Positions 32,965 to 44,289 of a DNA stretch of 64,000 nucleotides are shown one piece after another (position 1 is the first letter of the stretch; the number at the start of each line of letters is the position of its first letter). Below the pieces are notes generated by a model. The model was not told where the DNA came from. It ran no database searches and saw only the letters and a program-made list of their open reading frames with translations. The DNA comes from Mesorhabditis belari (taxonomy: Eukaryota; Nematoda; Chromadorea; Rhabditida; Rhabditidae), in assembly GCA_958450365.1 (NCBI GenBank), contig CAUEEP010000400.1:434001-498000 (forward strand), given 5' to 3'. Made by a program: the position numbers and the translations under genes.

Positions 32965-35545
32965 TTTGAGTTCTGCACTCAAAATCAGCTTCATTTCAGG
33001 ATTACCGGAATCGTATCCTTTCCTCGAGGCCCATTCAATCTCTTCGAAATCTCAAACGTTCGCGGATCTTCCCCTCAAGATCCGGCTCACAATACCAAAA
33101 CTGATTCAAATTTGTTGAAAAGTTGCTTTCAAGTTGCTTTTGTGCCAAAAAAAACAGAAATTCTCCTGGGATTTTCAATCAAAAGTGGATTCTGGCCCTA
33201 CGAATTATGAAAAGCTAAATATTTTATTATCAGCCGAAAAAAAACAGAAAAACCCTGGTAACGACGGGGTTTTCCCGCTTGATCATTTGTCACTTTGGCT
33301 CGGTCGGGAGCGCGCTTGTCTACGGCTCGGTCCGGCTCCGACCCCCCGTAATGCCGCGCAATTTTGACTTTTTGATTTTTTATTTCAAATGGCACAACTA
33401 TATTATATTTTAAGAGCTTTTAAGAGAAATTTCAGCTTTTTTTGGCCCAAAGACGGATGATAAAAAGCCTATAGAGATGGACAGACACTGCTTTTTTATA
33501 TATAGCAGATGAAGCTGTAAACGAATTTTCGAATCTCGGCTCAAGCAAATCTTTCATTCACAAAAGGCAAAAAACATGGCAAACGTGGGATTTTTCAAAA
33601 CAGCCAGCAAGTCGGTATCAAATAGCAAATGATACACGGAGAGATCTATTTTTGTTCAGTGTCAATTTTATTTTCAAGTTCACCTGTAATTGTACGCCGA
33701 TCAAATACTGTTTCACTTGTTGTGCACTCTGAATTGAGACGAGTTTCGAGTAGATTTGAAAGATCATAATTGTTGAAGAGAACAGAATCCATAGGTTTAT
33801 GAAAATCAGCATAAAACAGGTGAGCACTAGGAACAAGTGGCCATAGAATTTCGTGGTGTCAACGAGGTAAAGGGACTTGGCTGTGTCTGGGGAGTGAAGG
33901 CTCGGGAATTGGAGATCCGTCTGGAAATTTGCTTGCACTTGAGTAGAAAGTAGAAAGCATATCCCAGCTACCGTAGCCCCAGTGAAGAGGTACCTGGTTT
34001 GAACTTTTCCAATAGATATTTGCTTTTTCTATCTCTATCTAACTCCTTCAATCATTCCGGATTACTGTAGCCAACTAGTTAAGGGTTACGGTAGTCGAGC
34101 CACGTGTTAAACCGCCAATCCAAGTCTCGTGGAACTTTAGGTTCAAGAAACGTGCTTCTAAAAGCTTATAACCCGTGTGTGACGGGCTACTGTAACAGAG
34201 ACTTCAATCTTTACGGGTTACTGTAACGTATCACCGGGTTGAGGATATGGTAATCGAGTCACGCTTTAAGCCACCAATCCAAGAAGCCGTTGAAAAAAAT
34301 TAAAATCTACTGCTTTTATAAGGATTGAAAGTTTTCAGATTATGTTTCCCTCAATTCCGCAAAAAGTTTGTCGAGTGAATGCCGGCGGATAGGTTGTTTT
34401 CTGAGAGAGCTTTGTAGGCGGGCTTTTGACTCGATGGGGGATCCCAAACAGGGGGAATCCCGTCACATCGAGTTCACTCGAAGAGTCACATTTTTCGGTA
34501 AATTTCAAAGATAACCCGACGACTCCGGACCACGAGAAGGAGAAAATCGAAAGGAATAGATATACCCCGCGGTATTAGAGTGTGATAGAAAGTGAGCGAT
34601 TGAGGGGACAATGGGGAAACGTGGAGAGAGAACGCACAGAGAGCGCTCGTTGGGAGGTGAGTCATAGGTGGGAGAAAAGGAAAAGAGCTCTCTTTGATGT
34701 TTCTGCCGTAAAAGTTGCAAAGTGTTTTCAATCATAACAACTTTTGACCGCTATTCGGGATTTTCGAATGAATAGTCGCACTTCGAGGGTCCATAATTTT
34801 GTCTAGAGAGAAATAATGATTGTTAACTTAATGGAAGACACTTCAGGTTTTGAAATGATACAAAATCAAATTGATTGGACCACAAAATCCTAAGGAAATC
34901 AAGAGACAAAACTTTGAAGTCAGATCGCATCCTTCTTTCAGTTTAGCTGTTTGTTTAGCCAACCAAGACCTTGAAAAAACCCCGTCAATCGATTCCCCGA
35001 CCCCGAGAATCCCCGGGTAAGAATCTTTTTCTATAATCTATAAAGCGAAAGAGAAATTCTTCTGTAAAAGGGTCTCGAGGTTTGCTTTGTGCGACGGGTA
35101 ATCGCCCGCCATCTGGCATTCCCCTTTGGTATAAGGTGCTTTCCTTTTGGAATCCTTAAGAGAAAAGGAGCGATGAGTGACTGAGCCGGCTTTCTCGTTT
35201 TAGGCTTCTTTTTGTACCATCTACAAAGCAAAAGAGAATTTCTTGTGTAAAAGCCGTTTTGGTGGTCATTATGCTCAAATTTTTGGGAATAATTTATGCC
35301 TTAAATTCGGCTTAATTCTGGGAACATTTTTCTATAAATTCTACATTCTTTTCAACGAAAACTAGCTGAGATACTCAAGGTTGATTTCAATACATTGATA
35401 AACCGATTCACTTTCTCCGTTTCTATATAAAACTGCCAATAGGTCGCAAAGCCTCTGAAAAAACCCTGCGGCACAAATTTTAAACACTAAATTCAAATTG
35501 GAAATCATTTACATCATTTACAAAAGAAAAGAAAAATCACTGATT

Positions 35546-35698
35546 GTTCTTTGTGCGCGCGCGTAATCGCTCCTCAGCTGGCACACTCCAACGACGGATA
35601 GATGGTCCCTTTGCGACCAAATCAACGGTGACTTTTAGCGCACTATCTATCGGTGGTGTGTGCCAGATGGGGAGCGATTACGCGCGCTCACAAAGAAC
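35546..35698. mobile_element. Palindromic MITE with GCGCGC-rich ends
   Basis: GTTCTTTGTGCGCGCGCGTA at the left pairs with TACGCGCGCTCACAAAGAAC at the right, with GCTCC..AGCTGGCACAC inside each arm. A related copy lies at 38423-38584 and a fragment near 35083-35125. It sits in intron 3 of the Srh/Sri-like gene. Confidence 0.75.
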
Positions 35699-36538
35699 GC
35701 TCTACTCTGCTAGTCAATTCATCGTTACCTTCAAAAACTCTCTCGCATTCTCGATTCCATTTTGCTCGCGTCGAATCAAAAGCTGATTGCCAATGACCAA
35801 GAATAAAAGTGCAAAATAAAGAATTCCAAGGAATATCACAAAAGTTTTCGTCTTCATTTTGAACGGCGATCCATAAAGGAGAATGCTGTTCGCTCGGAAA
35901 GCCGCCAATTGTCCGCAAGAAGTCAGCAATAAAGCATTGATGGCAACGAAGCAGAACATCGAAAAAGGAAATGTTTATGGAAAAAGAAATCGAGCTCAAC
36001 GCCGCACTTGTTGATAGAATGTGCCCACATTGAAGACACTTGCCATTAAACCATAAACCGATCCCATATAACGAGGCGTGTGGATCTTCGGCATACACCA
36101 AACGCACATGTAAAACTCGAAAAAGGCACCGATGAACTGAAGTCCGAAGTTTTTTCGCTTTCAAAGAGAGATTTTCAAATACTTCTTAGCACATTGATAA
36201 CTTTGTGAAAATTCAAAGAAAAAGTTCACTATTTTAGTCATTCGAAAGCTCTGAATCTCCTCTTGAAAACTAGTTATTGAGCTAAAATCCTTAAAAAGTT
36301 GAGTTGACACGAAAACTTTTGAACAAAGTCGCTTTGAAAACATTTTCTGTATTTCGGACTAGATTTCTACTAGATTTTTAGTAGGAGCAAGGAAAACGCA
36401 AGGAATCACGTGGAAAAGAGATAAGAGATCTTTTGACGATAAACACTTATGAAATCAAATCAACCGGGAGCTTTTAGGGAAATTTTCTAAAAAGGACAGA
36501 ACTTTCGTAGATATTTGAAGTGAAATGATCACAAAATA

Positions 36539-37403
36539 CAGTCGACGCTCGATAGTAAATCACTCTTCAATTTGATGGATTTAATCAGTCAAGCAATCGG
36601 TATTCCGTTCCTTTCTTTTTGCAACCAGTCAATCAAATGTTTCGTTTTATTGTACAGTCGACGCTCGATAGTAAATCACTTTTCAAAAAATTCCGAAAAA
36701 ATGCTTAAGAAAATACAAGGACAAAAGCTCGATAGTAAATCAGTCGATAGTAAATCACGCTCGATAGTAAATCACTTTTGGAGAATCCCTTCAATGGTAA
36801 ACACGTGTACTTAACGCTTCATAGTAAATCATTGATTTTTATGCTAAATTTTGCATTTACAGCTGCAAAATTTACATTTTATTTACGACCCAACCAAAAT
36901 ATTCAGCCAAACGATTGAAACCGAAAGCGAAAAAGAGCATTCTTGGGCAAATTCATTCGTTCGAATCCATTTCATTCCATACCGTATTTTCTCTAATAGT
37001 AGTGCACCCGGGCGAGCCGAGTTGGTCACTATTTTACGGCTTCCAAGCTTTTGCGGAAGCTCAACACTCAAATCCCCCACAAGATCTCATCGTCAGCTAC
37101 ATTTTCCCATCCCACATCGATAGGTTCTGATAAGCGGTTCTGGAGATTTCGAACAATTTAGATGACGCGCAGGGTGCACTACTATTAGAGAAAATACGGT
37201 ATTATTAACAGTTTTTCGTAAGTGAATCCCATTGTAAATCATTAAGTTTTGCCAAAGTTCGCATCTTTTACTATAAAAGCCTACAGCTTATATGCTTACA
37301 TTTTTACATTAAAGATTAGGCAAAACTCTCGATAGTAAATCACGCTTGATCGTAAATCATTTTTGGAGAATCCCCTCAATCATTTATTATCGAGCGTCGA
37401 CTG
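36539..37403. mobile_element. CAGTCGACGCTCGATAG MITE with a second MITE nested inside
   Basis: The left end CAGTCGACGCTCGATAGTAA occurs twice (36539 and 36655), and the right end is TATCGAGCGTCGACTG at 37403; TA flanks the ends. Subterminal CGATAGTAAATCA units repeat several times near 36725-36775. A different element with CCGTATTTTCTCTAATAGTA ends (36982-37199, TA on both sides) interrupts it. The uninterrupted order is visible in the copy at 32530-32964. The whole lies in intron 1 of the Srh/Sri-like gene. The ends and TA target fit pogo-type elements. Confidence 0.75.
36982..37199. mobile_element. Nested CCGTATT-type MITE
   Basis: Terminal repeats of about 29 bases (CCGTATTTTCTCTAATAGTA ... 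and reverse complement) with flanking TA at 36980-36981 and 37200-37201. It is the same family as the 98-bp element at 16436-16533, but longer inside. Confidence 0.75.
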
Positions 37404-38229
37404 TAATTACTTTGAAAATCGCGGCCCGGCCTCGAATTTGCTCCGGTCTAGCTGCCGGAATTCATTTACCGTGATAACCCAATAACAACGCACCATCACT
37501 TCGAAATGTACAAATCATTCTTTTCTTCGTCTAACGGCATCAATTTCCGGATGCCGAAAAGTGTGCGAATGAGTCAGAAATGGACAAAAAGAGAACGCAG
37601 AATTTTGGAAAGAAAACAAAAGAAATGACATTTCACACTTGTTCATTGGCTTTTCGTCCAACTTATCCTTCTTCCACGTTCAAAAGCTCAAGACTTTTGC
37701 CTTTCCCTTCGCTTTTTTCATTTGATTTTGATTGATGAATTTGATTTCTTCGAAAATTCATTCCTACATTTTCAATTATCTCTACTTTCCAATGCGTTTA
37801 TAAAAAAAAGCCTCACCAAATGTACGAGTAAATGATATTTGTATTCACCGATCGCCTTATCAGTTTTGAATATGATCACATATAAGCCAAAAGCATTCAA
37901 AATCAACGAAAATGGTCCAATCACATGGTAAAAAATGGTGAGCTCGAAGAATGGATTCGAATAAAAATCAATAAGATTCGACTGATTTGAGATCATTTTG
38001 AAAAATTGTTTTTTTTCCGGGAAAGAAAAGTGACATTTTGAGCGCTACACCCATTAAAAAATTGCACCTGCTTTGCTCGACTAGAGGGCAAAATTAGACA
38101 AATTTGTCTATTGAAAAGTTCAATTCGGTAGATGAGAGTAAGAGTAAACTTCGGTTGGGAAACAAATTGAAATCAATTGTGAAAGCACATTTTTGTGTGG
38201 CTTTTTGGGGGCCTAAAAGGCATTCCATT

Positions 38230-41200
38230 TTATTGTTTAACATTGCTGGAATAACTTATTTCCTCGGATTTCTTCGTGATTTCAGATCTATTTCCATTTG
38301 AAATTATGGACAAGTTGCTGATTGCCGGGCGACGGATCTCGCTGAGTTGACGAACAGAGACATCCGAGGATCTCAATTTGACCATTTTCAAGATCCGGCG
38401 TCGATAGGCCTGAAATGAAACAAAGTGTTGCTCTCCATCTGGTACATGCCACCGATAGATAGTCGCGCTGAAAGCGACCAAGTTCGAAAGCGACCAAGTT
38501 CCCACGTCGACTTCGTCGCTTTCAACGCGACTATCCATCCGTGGAGTGTGCCAGCTGAGGAGCGATTACGCGCGCGCAAAGAACAGGTAGTGATTTTTTG
38601 TTTTTCTTTAAACGATTTAGAAACTTTCAATGTTAACAGCTTATGATTACAGTCAAACCCACCTGAACGATTCAATAGTTTGTTGTTGTTGTTTGTTGTT
38701 GTTGTTTGTTGTTGTTGTCTGCAGTTTGTTGTTGTTTTTTAGAGAAGAAAAACATTGACTTGGGTTCTTATATCTTTAGAGTAGCTTATAAAATATTTCT
38801 GGGAACTAAATATCGGCCAATCAGGATCTCCTTACCGTGAAACCAAAAATGACCATGAGCGCCTCGGCGGGAGAATAGCTGGCAATCATGATCGGCATGT
38901 ACATAGCCACCTCGTGCAATGGAAGACCTAAAGGATTTTCTTTTATCCAAAGGATCTTATACAGGCTTTGGCAAATATAGTGTTGCGCTTAATGCATCTT
39001 TTTTAATAGTATTCCTTTAATAGTGGGATAATTCGATGAACTTTTATAAGCTTACGAGGCTTATATAGGATTTCGCGCTGCATCTTTTTGCCTTTCTAAG
39101 ACAATACATTAATTGTATCTTATATAGGGTGTTAATTTAATGCATTTTGTTAATGATAATGTTAATGGAGTATTTACTGTCCCAAATCGGGAAAAAACTG
39201 GATCAAAATCGGTTCGGGAGAAAAAGTGCTAAGTTCACATCGCACCAACTTCTTCAAAAGGTGATTGCTAACCATTTTCTGACTCTCCTGGCACGCCTTG
39301 CAAAAATTAAGTCTCGGTAAACTGATCAAACTGAGTGTTATTTGCCTGACCCCAAACCGGAACCGAACTTTTCTCAAATGATTTGAGTCGACTGGTTCTA
39401 GGCACTTCCCAAGAACTAGAAAGTTTGATGGAAAGTGAGTTAAAAGCGTTTTTAGGAACGACAATAGACCTATTTCGTCCTCCCAGAGATTTATGGTAAC
39501 ACTGGCATGCTTTAGAGTGGCTATCAGAGTAGACGTTCAAAAGTTGACAAGTACAGGGTGCGGCATTTAAAGTATTGCCCTTAATGCATTTTTTTTGACG
39601 TTCTAAGACAATACATTAACCAAAGCTGAAAAACGGCCATCAATCATAAAATCTACGCGTAATTTTACATAGAATAGAAGAAGCGTAAGATTTTTGAATG
39701 GCTTTGGCAACCCTAGCCGAACAGTACAAAAAATGCTATGTGTTATGGAAAAAATACGAGAAATGTTTTTCAGTCTTTTTCTGCATTAATACGTTTTTAG
39801 AGTTATTGCTAAACAAAAACGGGCACATTTTTGACGGATTTCATTCTTTCAAGAGCAGCAATCACGTTTAAAGTCTTTCATTTTTGCACAAACTCATGGA
39901 TTTAGTGAAAAAATGTCCGCAGATTTGAAATGCCTAAACGAAGAAATCGTCAACTCTTTTGGTTTTTGAGAAAATCATACTTTTGTAGAGCGCATATGCC
40001 ACACCTTGTACACAATATTCTATCCTATATTAATATTCTATTGCAATTCTAATTGCAAGTTCAAATTTTCAGGTCAGGCCAGAATATGTCAGAATATAAT
40101 ATTAGAATATAATATATACTGACGCAATTAGAATATAATATATACTGACTTTTCGTGACTTTTGACACTGTCTTCTTGACCTGGAGGAGCCGCCATTTTC
40201 ACTTTAATATATATTTCTTTTTGTCAACCATCAATTAAAACCCCTCTTGAAAACATCCGATTCTTTAAACAAAGATTTTTTTGAAAAAGAAAAGATTTAT
40301 TGATCATCAAAACAAAAGATCAAATAGGAAAACGTGTGAATGAAATGCAGTCAATGCAGCATGACGGATTAATACAAAAAGTATAAACGAATTTTGAAAT
40401 TGCGTCATTAATCCACACGTTTTCCTACTTGATCTTTTGTTTCGATGATCAAGAAAACTCTTTTGTTTAAAGAATCGGAACATTTTTTGTTCACAGCAAC
40501 AATCCCATGACGGCTGAATTTACCCATGAGTTTCACTCACCAATAAACCCTCCCCAAATCGTGCACATCGCCGGGGTGTAATCGAAAATGACTGGAGCGA
40601 GACCCTGAAGTCTGCTTTCATCGAGAAAAGACAAAGATCAAACCTGAATCAAGAGTAATCTCAATAATTGTATATTCATCGCTTTCTTTTTCTCGCTGAT
40701 CAGCGCGGATCTCACGAAATTGTATCTGAAATTGAAAGAAAAGAACCTGAAATCTGATCAAGTTTAATGTTTGAACTTTCAGAGTAATCTTTGGCTTTCG
40801 AATGTTTGAATGGTCACGTAAACTATACAAGAATCTTAAGTTGAAAAGGCTTCTGAAATGTACAATTGAATCAAAGCAGGCAACTCTTCTCACTATCAGA
40901 AGAATATGTACATAGCCTCTGGACTTGATTACTCAACTTTGTATAGAATAAAAGCAATAGAGAATAGAGAATAAAGGCAGTCAACTCTTCCCACTGTCAG
41001 AAGAATATGTGCCCAGCATCTGGGCTTGATTACTCAACTTTATATGGAACGTTTTTAAGTTTTGAACGAAATTCCAATCACTCAAATTCTCCGATAATTC
41101 AAGAAACTCACAATTTCCATCCACACGCGCAGATAACAGTGAAGATAATCATTTGAACAATCAGACAACTCAAAGAGCCGAGCATATTCCCGAAAAGAAT

Positions 41201-44200
41201 CTCCACTTTGCCTGTTTGTGGGTTTTTTAACTGAAAAGTAACTAAACTATGTTTACACCGAAAACGTTTTTTCTATATTTTTTGTTTTCTACCTTGTAAA
41301 CAGGTCCCATATATCCCAGTCCATCAATGCTGACATTATATCGAATCCGGAGCTCATCTCGTCGCAGCAAATCACTGGCCGGGGATGGCTGAAAGGAAAG
41401 ATCAAGTAATTTCCCCATGGGTTTTCCCCAGATAGTACATTTTAAAACGAAATAGTTATGGCTAGTTTAAGCATAGATCTTTTAGGCTAGGTTTGCCGTT
41501 TTTTTAGGCTACAAACAACGAGATCATTCGTGATTTTACTTATACAAAGAGTTAACCAACCGTGGCCTGAATTAATTAACCTGAATCGTGGTCTTTTGCA
41601 ATTGTTTTAACGGATTTTATTAAATTCCACATGGACCAGTTTGATCAGAATTCAGTTCAATCTGTCCAATGAACCATCAAATTTCGAATTTTGAATTGGC
41701 CATTCTCTGTTGCTCTCCTAAACATATTATTCAAATAAGTTGCAATTCGATCCTTCATCGAGCTTAAGTTTCAAAGATTTTCATTATACTTTTTGTGTAT
41801 GGATAGTGGGGGTGATTTGGGTCGACAAACAGGAGCTTGTGATTGACCGAACTATGGTCGTTTTGCCGTTGAAGTGGCTTGATTTCCCCAGCTTGAAGTG
41901 AATGATTTTTGTACCTTATAAGTAATGCTACTCAAGTGAACTGAAAAAGCCACCGGCAGCAAGAGTCTGTTGGATAAGACAAGCACAGTGGCAGCATTCC
42001 TTTTAGTGACGGTGAAAAAGGCCCTGCTCCTCGCTCGACCTTTAATTGCTTTAACAATTAAGTGCAAAAAACAGATTAGGTCAACAACCCCGTCGTAGTT
42101 CTGATTGAGTTCTACCCTGACATGTTTTGCTTTGAAAAATCTGAAAAATCTGCACGATTTTTCCGAAGTTGATTCTGAAGTGACTCAACAACATAGTCAA
42201 CATAGAATTACAGGAGAAGCGACGTGGGACACGATGAAGGCTTCAATCCGTCATTTGCGTGGAACAACAAAAGATCGACTTGCAACTTATTTGAATATAT
42301 GTTTAGGAAAGCAACAGAAAAGAGTCAACTCTTTGAACATTTGATAGAGACGGCTTAACCCTTCCCTAGGATTGTTCTTTAAAGTCTAATCAAATTCTGA
42401 TGCTTGTGAAACTTCATAAAGTTCGCTAAAACAGTGGCAAAAGAGTTTTTAGTAAAAAGAAAACAAAAGATTGCAAAAAACGACGACGAGAGCCCCAACC
42501 GCCATATCGAGAGCACAATTCAGTCCATAAATGATCGCAATCACGAAATACCCAATTACCACCAATAATATCATATACCATTTCTCAAAAATCGATGAGT
42601 ATTTGCTAAAATCCCATGTTGAAATTTATCATTTTCCTCAAAATAAACCCTGTGATCTTTGCGTATCGATAAAAGCAGTGAATCCCGAGCAAAGAAAGGG
42701 ACATTTCAAAAGCGATTATGTAAACCTGAAAGTTTTAGAGATAAATTTGCATATTTATTAGTGAAATTTACATATTAAACTTTTCTTGGACTCACCGTGG
42801 TCATCACGTATGAATACCAAAAGCCTAGTTTGTGCAAATTCTTGCTGAACACGAGAAAACCGCTCTCGTCAATGATGAAAGCCTAAGATTCGACTTTAGA
42901 GGATTCCATCGAGCCAAAAAAGCTCGTTAGGCAAGGCAAGGCAAATCAAAAATCAAAAGAAATCATTCAATGTTCGTACTTCTACACACTCAAACTAAGC
43001 TTTTGACTAATGTTTCAACAATTATGGCTGCTCAGGCTCCGGCTTAGGCTTAGGCTGGACTTAGTGCGAGGCTACGGCTACCACGCACTAAGTCTATTTG
43101 GGTTTGTTTCGACAGTTGTGGCTGTTTTCCTATTGGCCATTGGTCAAAAGCTTCGTTTTAGTGCGCATAAGTACAGCAACTGTTTAGTGAACATTGAATG
43201 ATTTCTTTGGATTCCTGATTTACCTTGATTTGCCCTTGCCTGACGGGCTTCTTTGCCCTGCCATCGAGACAAACCAAGTCGCAAACACAATGCACGAAAG
43301 CGTAATAGACATTGAAAACAGTGACAATGGCCAACATTCGACGATATCCATCGCCGCCTTTCTGAAATTGAGTTTCGTCATTGACAGACTGGAGACAAAA
43401 GCTACTTACTACAAAAGTTCTGACGCCTCTTTTAGACCACTTTTACGATATTCTAAGAAGTTTTCAAGACTCAAAACCTACAAAATTGGCTTTTTCAAGT
43501 ATTTTTCGGCTAGAAAATTGTTTCCTATCTTCGATTTTACTCATATAGAAAAGTTTATAGAACTTTTTATCAAAACATTTAAGATCTAAAATAGCTTTCC
43601 TAGCTTCGTGGCAAATTCGAATTTGGTATTTTCAAAAGTTTTTAGTAACTATTTTGCTACAAAAAGAGTTTGTTATAATTTCTTACGGTTTTAAAGCTAT
43701 TTTAGCCTGTGACCTCAAATGTTTTCATAAAAAGGTCTATAAAATTTTTTAGATGAGTAAAATCGAGGATAGGTAACAATTTTCTAGCCTAAAAATACTT
43801 GAAAAAGGCCAATTTTGTAGGTTTTGAGTCTTGAAAACTTCTTAGAACATCGTAAAAGTGATCTAAAAGAGGCGTCAGAACTTTTTGTAGTAAGTAGCTT
43901 TTGCCTCCCCTGTGAGACTGACTATAAGACATTTTGCCCCAGATTCATGAATGATCTAGTGGGCCTGGAATCTCATTCGTAATAGGCTTTTCAGATTTTT
44001 GAAGAGACCAGAAAAGAAGTGAAATCTCGATTATATTTTGAAAGCTATGATAGTCAAAGAGTACTTTTAATTTGTAGATACGTCTGGGATTGTAAAGTGA
44101 CTCAAAACAAGAGCTATTCAAATAGTTGAAGGTCAATCAACTCTCGGACATCAACGAAAAACTTTTGGCCTTCAAACTCACCGCTTTATCGGTTGAAATC

Positions 44201-44280
44201 AAGTACAGGAGCACGAAATTCAACGCGGTTCCCGAGCCACCAACCGTGTAAAGGGCGACTGTTTGTTTAAATGAGTCCAT
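38230..44280 (-). CDS. Str-type seven-transmembrane chemoreceptor, 11 exons, intact
   Basis: Minus-strand exons 44182-44280, 43224-43361, 42796-42882, 42649-42725, 42500-42605, 41293-41388, 41112-41230, 40644-40725, 40541-40604, 38836-38927 and 38230-38409 join in phase to 379 residues and TGA. Landmarks: TM1 LNFVLLYLISTDKA; TM2 GYRRMLAIVTVFNVYYAFVH; TM3 with LSLLGIHCFYRY; TM4 ILLVVIGYFVIAIIYG; loop NVSIDGLGYMGP; TM5 CLIVQMIIFTVICACG; SEKKKAMNIQLLRLLLIQ; TM7 IASYSPAEALMVIFGF; C-tail AYRRRIL and a 60-residue Ser/Arg-rich tail. All eleven exons match the plus-strand paralogue at 27993-33104 in phase, and five match it in exact length. Expected role: ligand-sensing G-protein-coupled receptor in chemosensory neurons. 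Start chosen at MDSFKQ, which aligns with the paralogue; an upstream acceptor (ttttag) leaves room for a 5' non-coding exon. Confidence 0.85.
38423..38584. mobile_element. Palindromic GCGCGC MITE, copy beside the last receptor exon
   Basis: The right arm GAGGAGCGATTACGCGCGCG matches the 35546-35698 element. The left arm keeps CTCCATCTGGTACATGCCAC but has lost its terminal repeat. It lies only about 14 bases from the acceptor of the last exon of the intact receptor gene. Confidence 0.65.
38677..38742. repeat. TTG microsatellite
   Basis: A run of TTGTTG/GTTGTT units, interrupted by one CTGCAG, in intron 10 of the minus-strand receptor gene. Confidence 0.8.
39554..40008. mobile_element. Tc/mariner-type MITE (CAGGGTGCGGCAT ends)
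   Basis: The left end CAGGGTGCGGCAT and right end ATGCCACACCTTG are imperfect inverted repeats with TA at 39552-39553 and 40009-40010. The same end sequence CAGGGTGCGGCATAA occurs at 47092. Internal sequence near 39565-39620 (CTTAATGCATTTTTTTTGAC, AGACAATACATTAA) also recurs at about 38985-39110. It is inside a long intron of the intact receptor gene. Confidence 0.6.
40257..40490. repeat. Inverted repeat with about 75-bp arms
   Basis: CCGATTCTTTAAACAAAGA ... AGATCAAATAGGAAAACGTG (40257-40335) pairs with CACACGTTTTCCTACTTGATC ... AAAGAATCGG (40412-40480). The loop is about 75 bases. It is a fold-back element in the same long intron. Confidence 0.7.
43384..43922. repeat. Long fold-back, about 200-bp arms, in receptor intron 1
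   Basis: The sequence from CAGACTGGAGACAAAAGCTA through ATTTTTCGGCTAGAAAATTG (43385-43530) is repeated in reverse complement at about 43775-43920. Shorter pairing continues toward the centre. Transcribed as part of intron 1 of the minus-strand receptor it would form a long hairpin RNA. Confidence 0.75.
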
Positions 44281-44289
44281 GTACTCTAA

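Larger units (their letters stand above)
27993..33104 (+). pseudogene. Str-type seven-transmembrane chemoreceptor with a mutated splice donor
   Basis: Eleven exons: 27993-28091, 28160-28246, 29478-29564, 29626-29702, 30373-30478, 30585-30680, 30766-30881, 32006-32087, 32176-32239, 32365-32459 and 33000-33104. They join in phase to 337 residues and a stop. Landmarks: TM1 FFGFTANGFLLYFILTDKS; TM3 with SLLAIHGLYRF; loop NVSIENLGYLGP; TM5 GLFYTVVCLFG; SERTKRMNYQLMRLFLIQ before TM6; TM7 SLYPFIDSTMVFVGF; C-tail DYRNRIL. This is the Str-superfamily pattern of nematode olfactory receptors. After exon 3 the donor reads ATAAAC where the paralogue at 38230-44280 has GTGAGT. A single G to A change would explain it, and reading through meets TGA. 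The exon 2 donor (GTCAAG) is also weak. Everything else is intact, so this is a very young pseudogene or uses a non-canonical site. Confidence 0.75.
33684..37996 (-). pseudogene. Srh/Sri-like chemoreceptor, acceptor base lost and TM6-7 missing
   Basis: Minus-strand exons: 37817-37996 (TM1, LNAFGLYVIIFKTDKAIGEY), 36008-36136 (TM2, FIGAFFEFYMCVWCMPKIHT ... SVFNVGTFYQQ), 35729-35959 (TM3-4, FCFVAINALLL, then LGILYFALLFLVIG) and 33684-33920 (TM5, HLFLVLTCFMLIFINLW, then AQQVKQYLIGVQ). The pattern FKT..(9)..YK and the SaqqvkqyLig block before TM6 fit the Srh/Sri branch of nematode receptors. Between exons 2 and 3 the 48-base intron ends TTTTTCG and has no AG, as if the A of TTTTTCAG were deleted. 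No TM6-TM7 exons can be found between 33684 and the convergent gene ending at 33104. Both points argue for a pseudogene. Confidence 0.65.

Noticed and set aside
34486..35231. Minus-strand frames between receptor exons
   Set aside because: They lie in an intron of the Srh/Sri-like gene, lack hydrophobic helices and splice borders, and overlap repeat sequence.
38677..38742. CRISPR-like or tandem array
   Set aside because: It is a plain TTG microsatellite in an intron, and the organism is a eukaryote.
39174..39540. Minus-strand frames of 77-96 codons in the long intron of the intact receptor
   Set aside because: Two overlapping frames of unrelated content with no splice context; probably intron or transposon-derived sequence.
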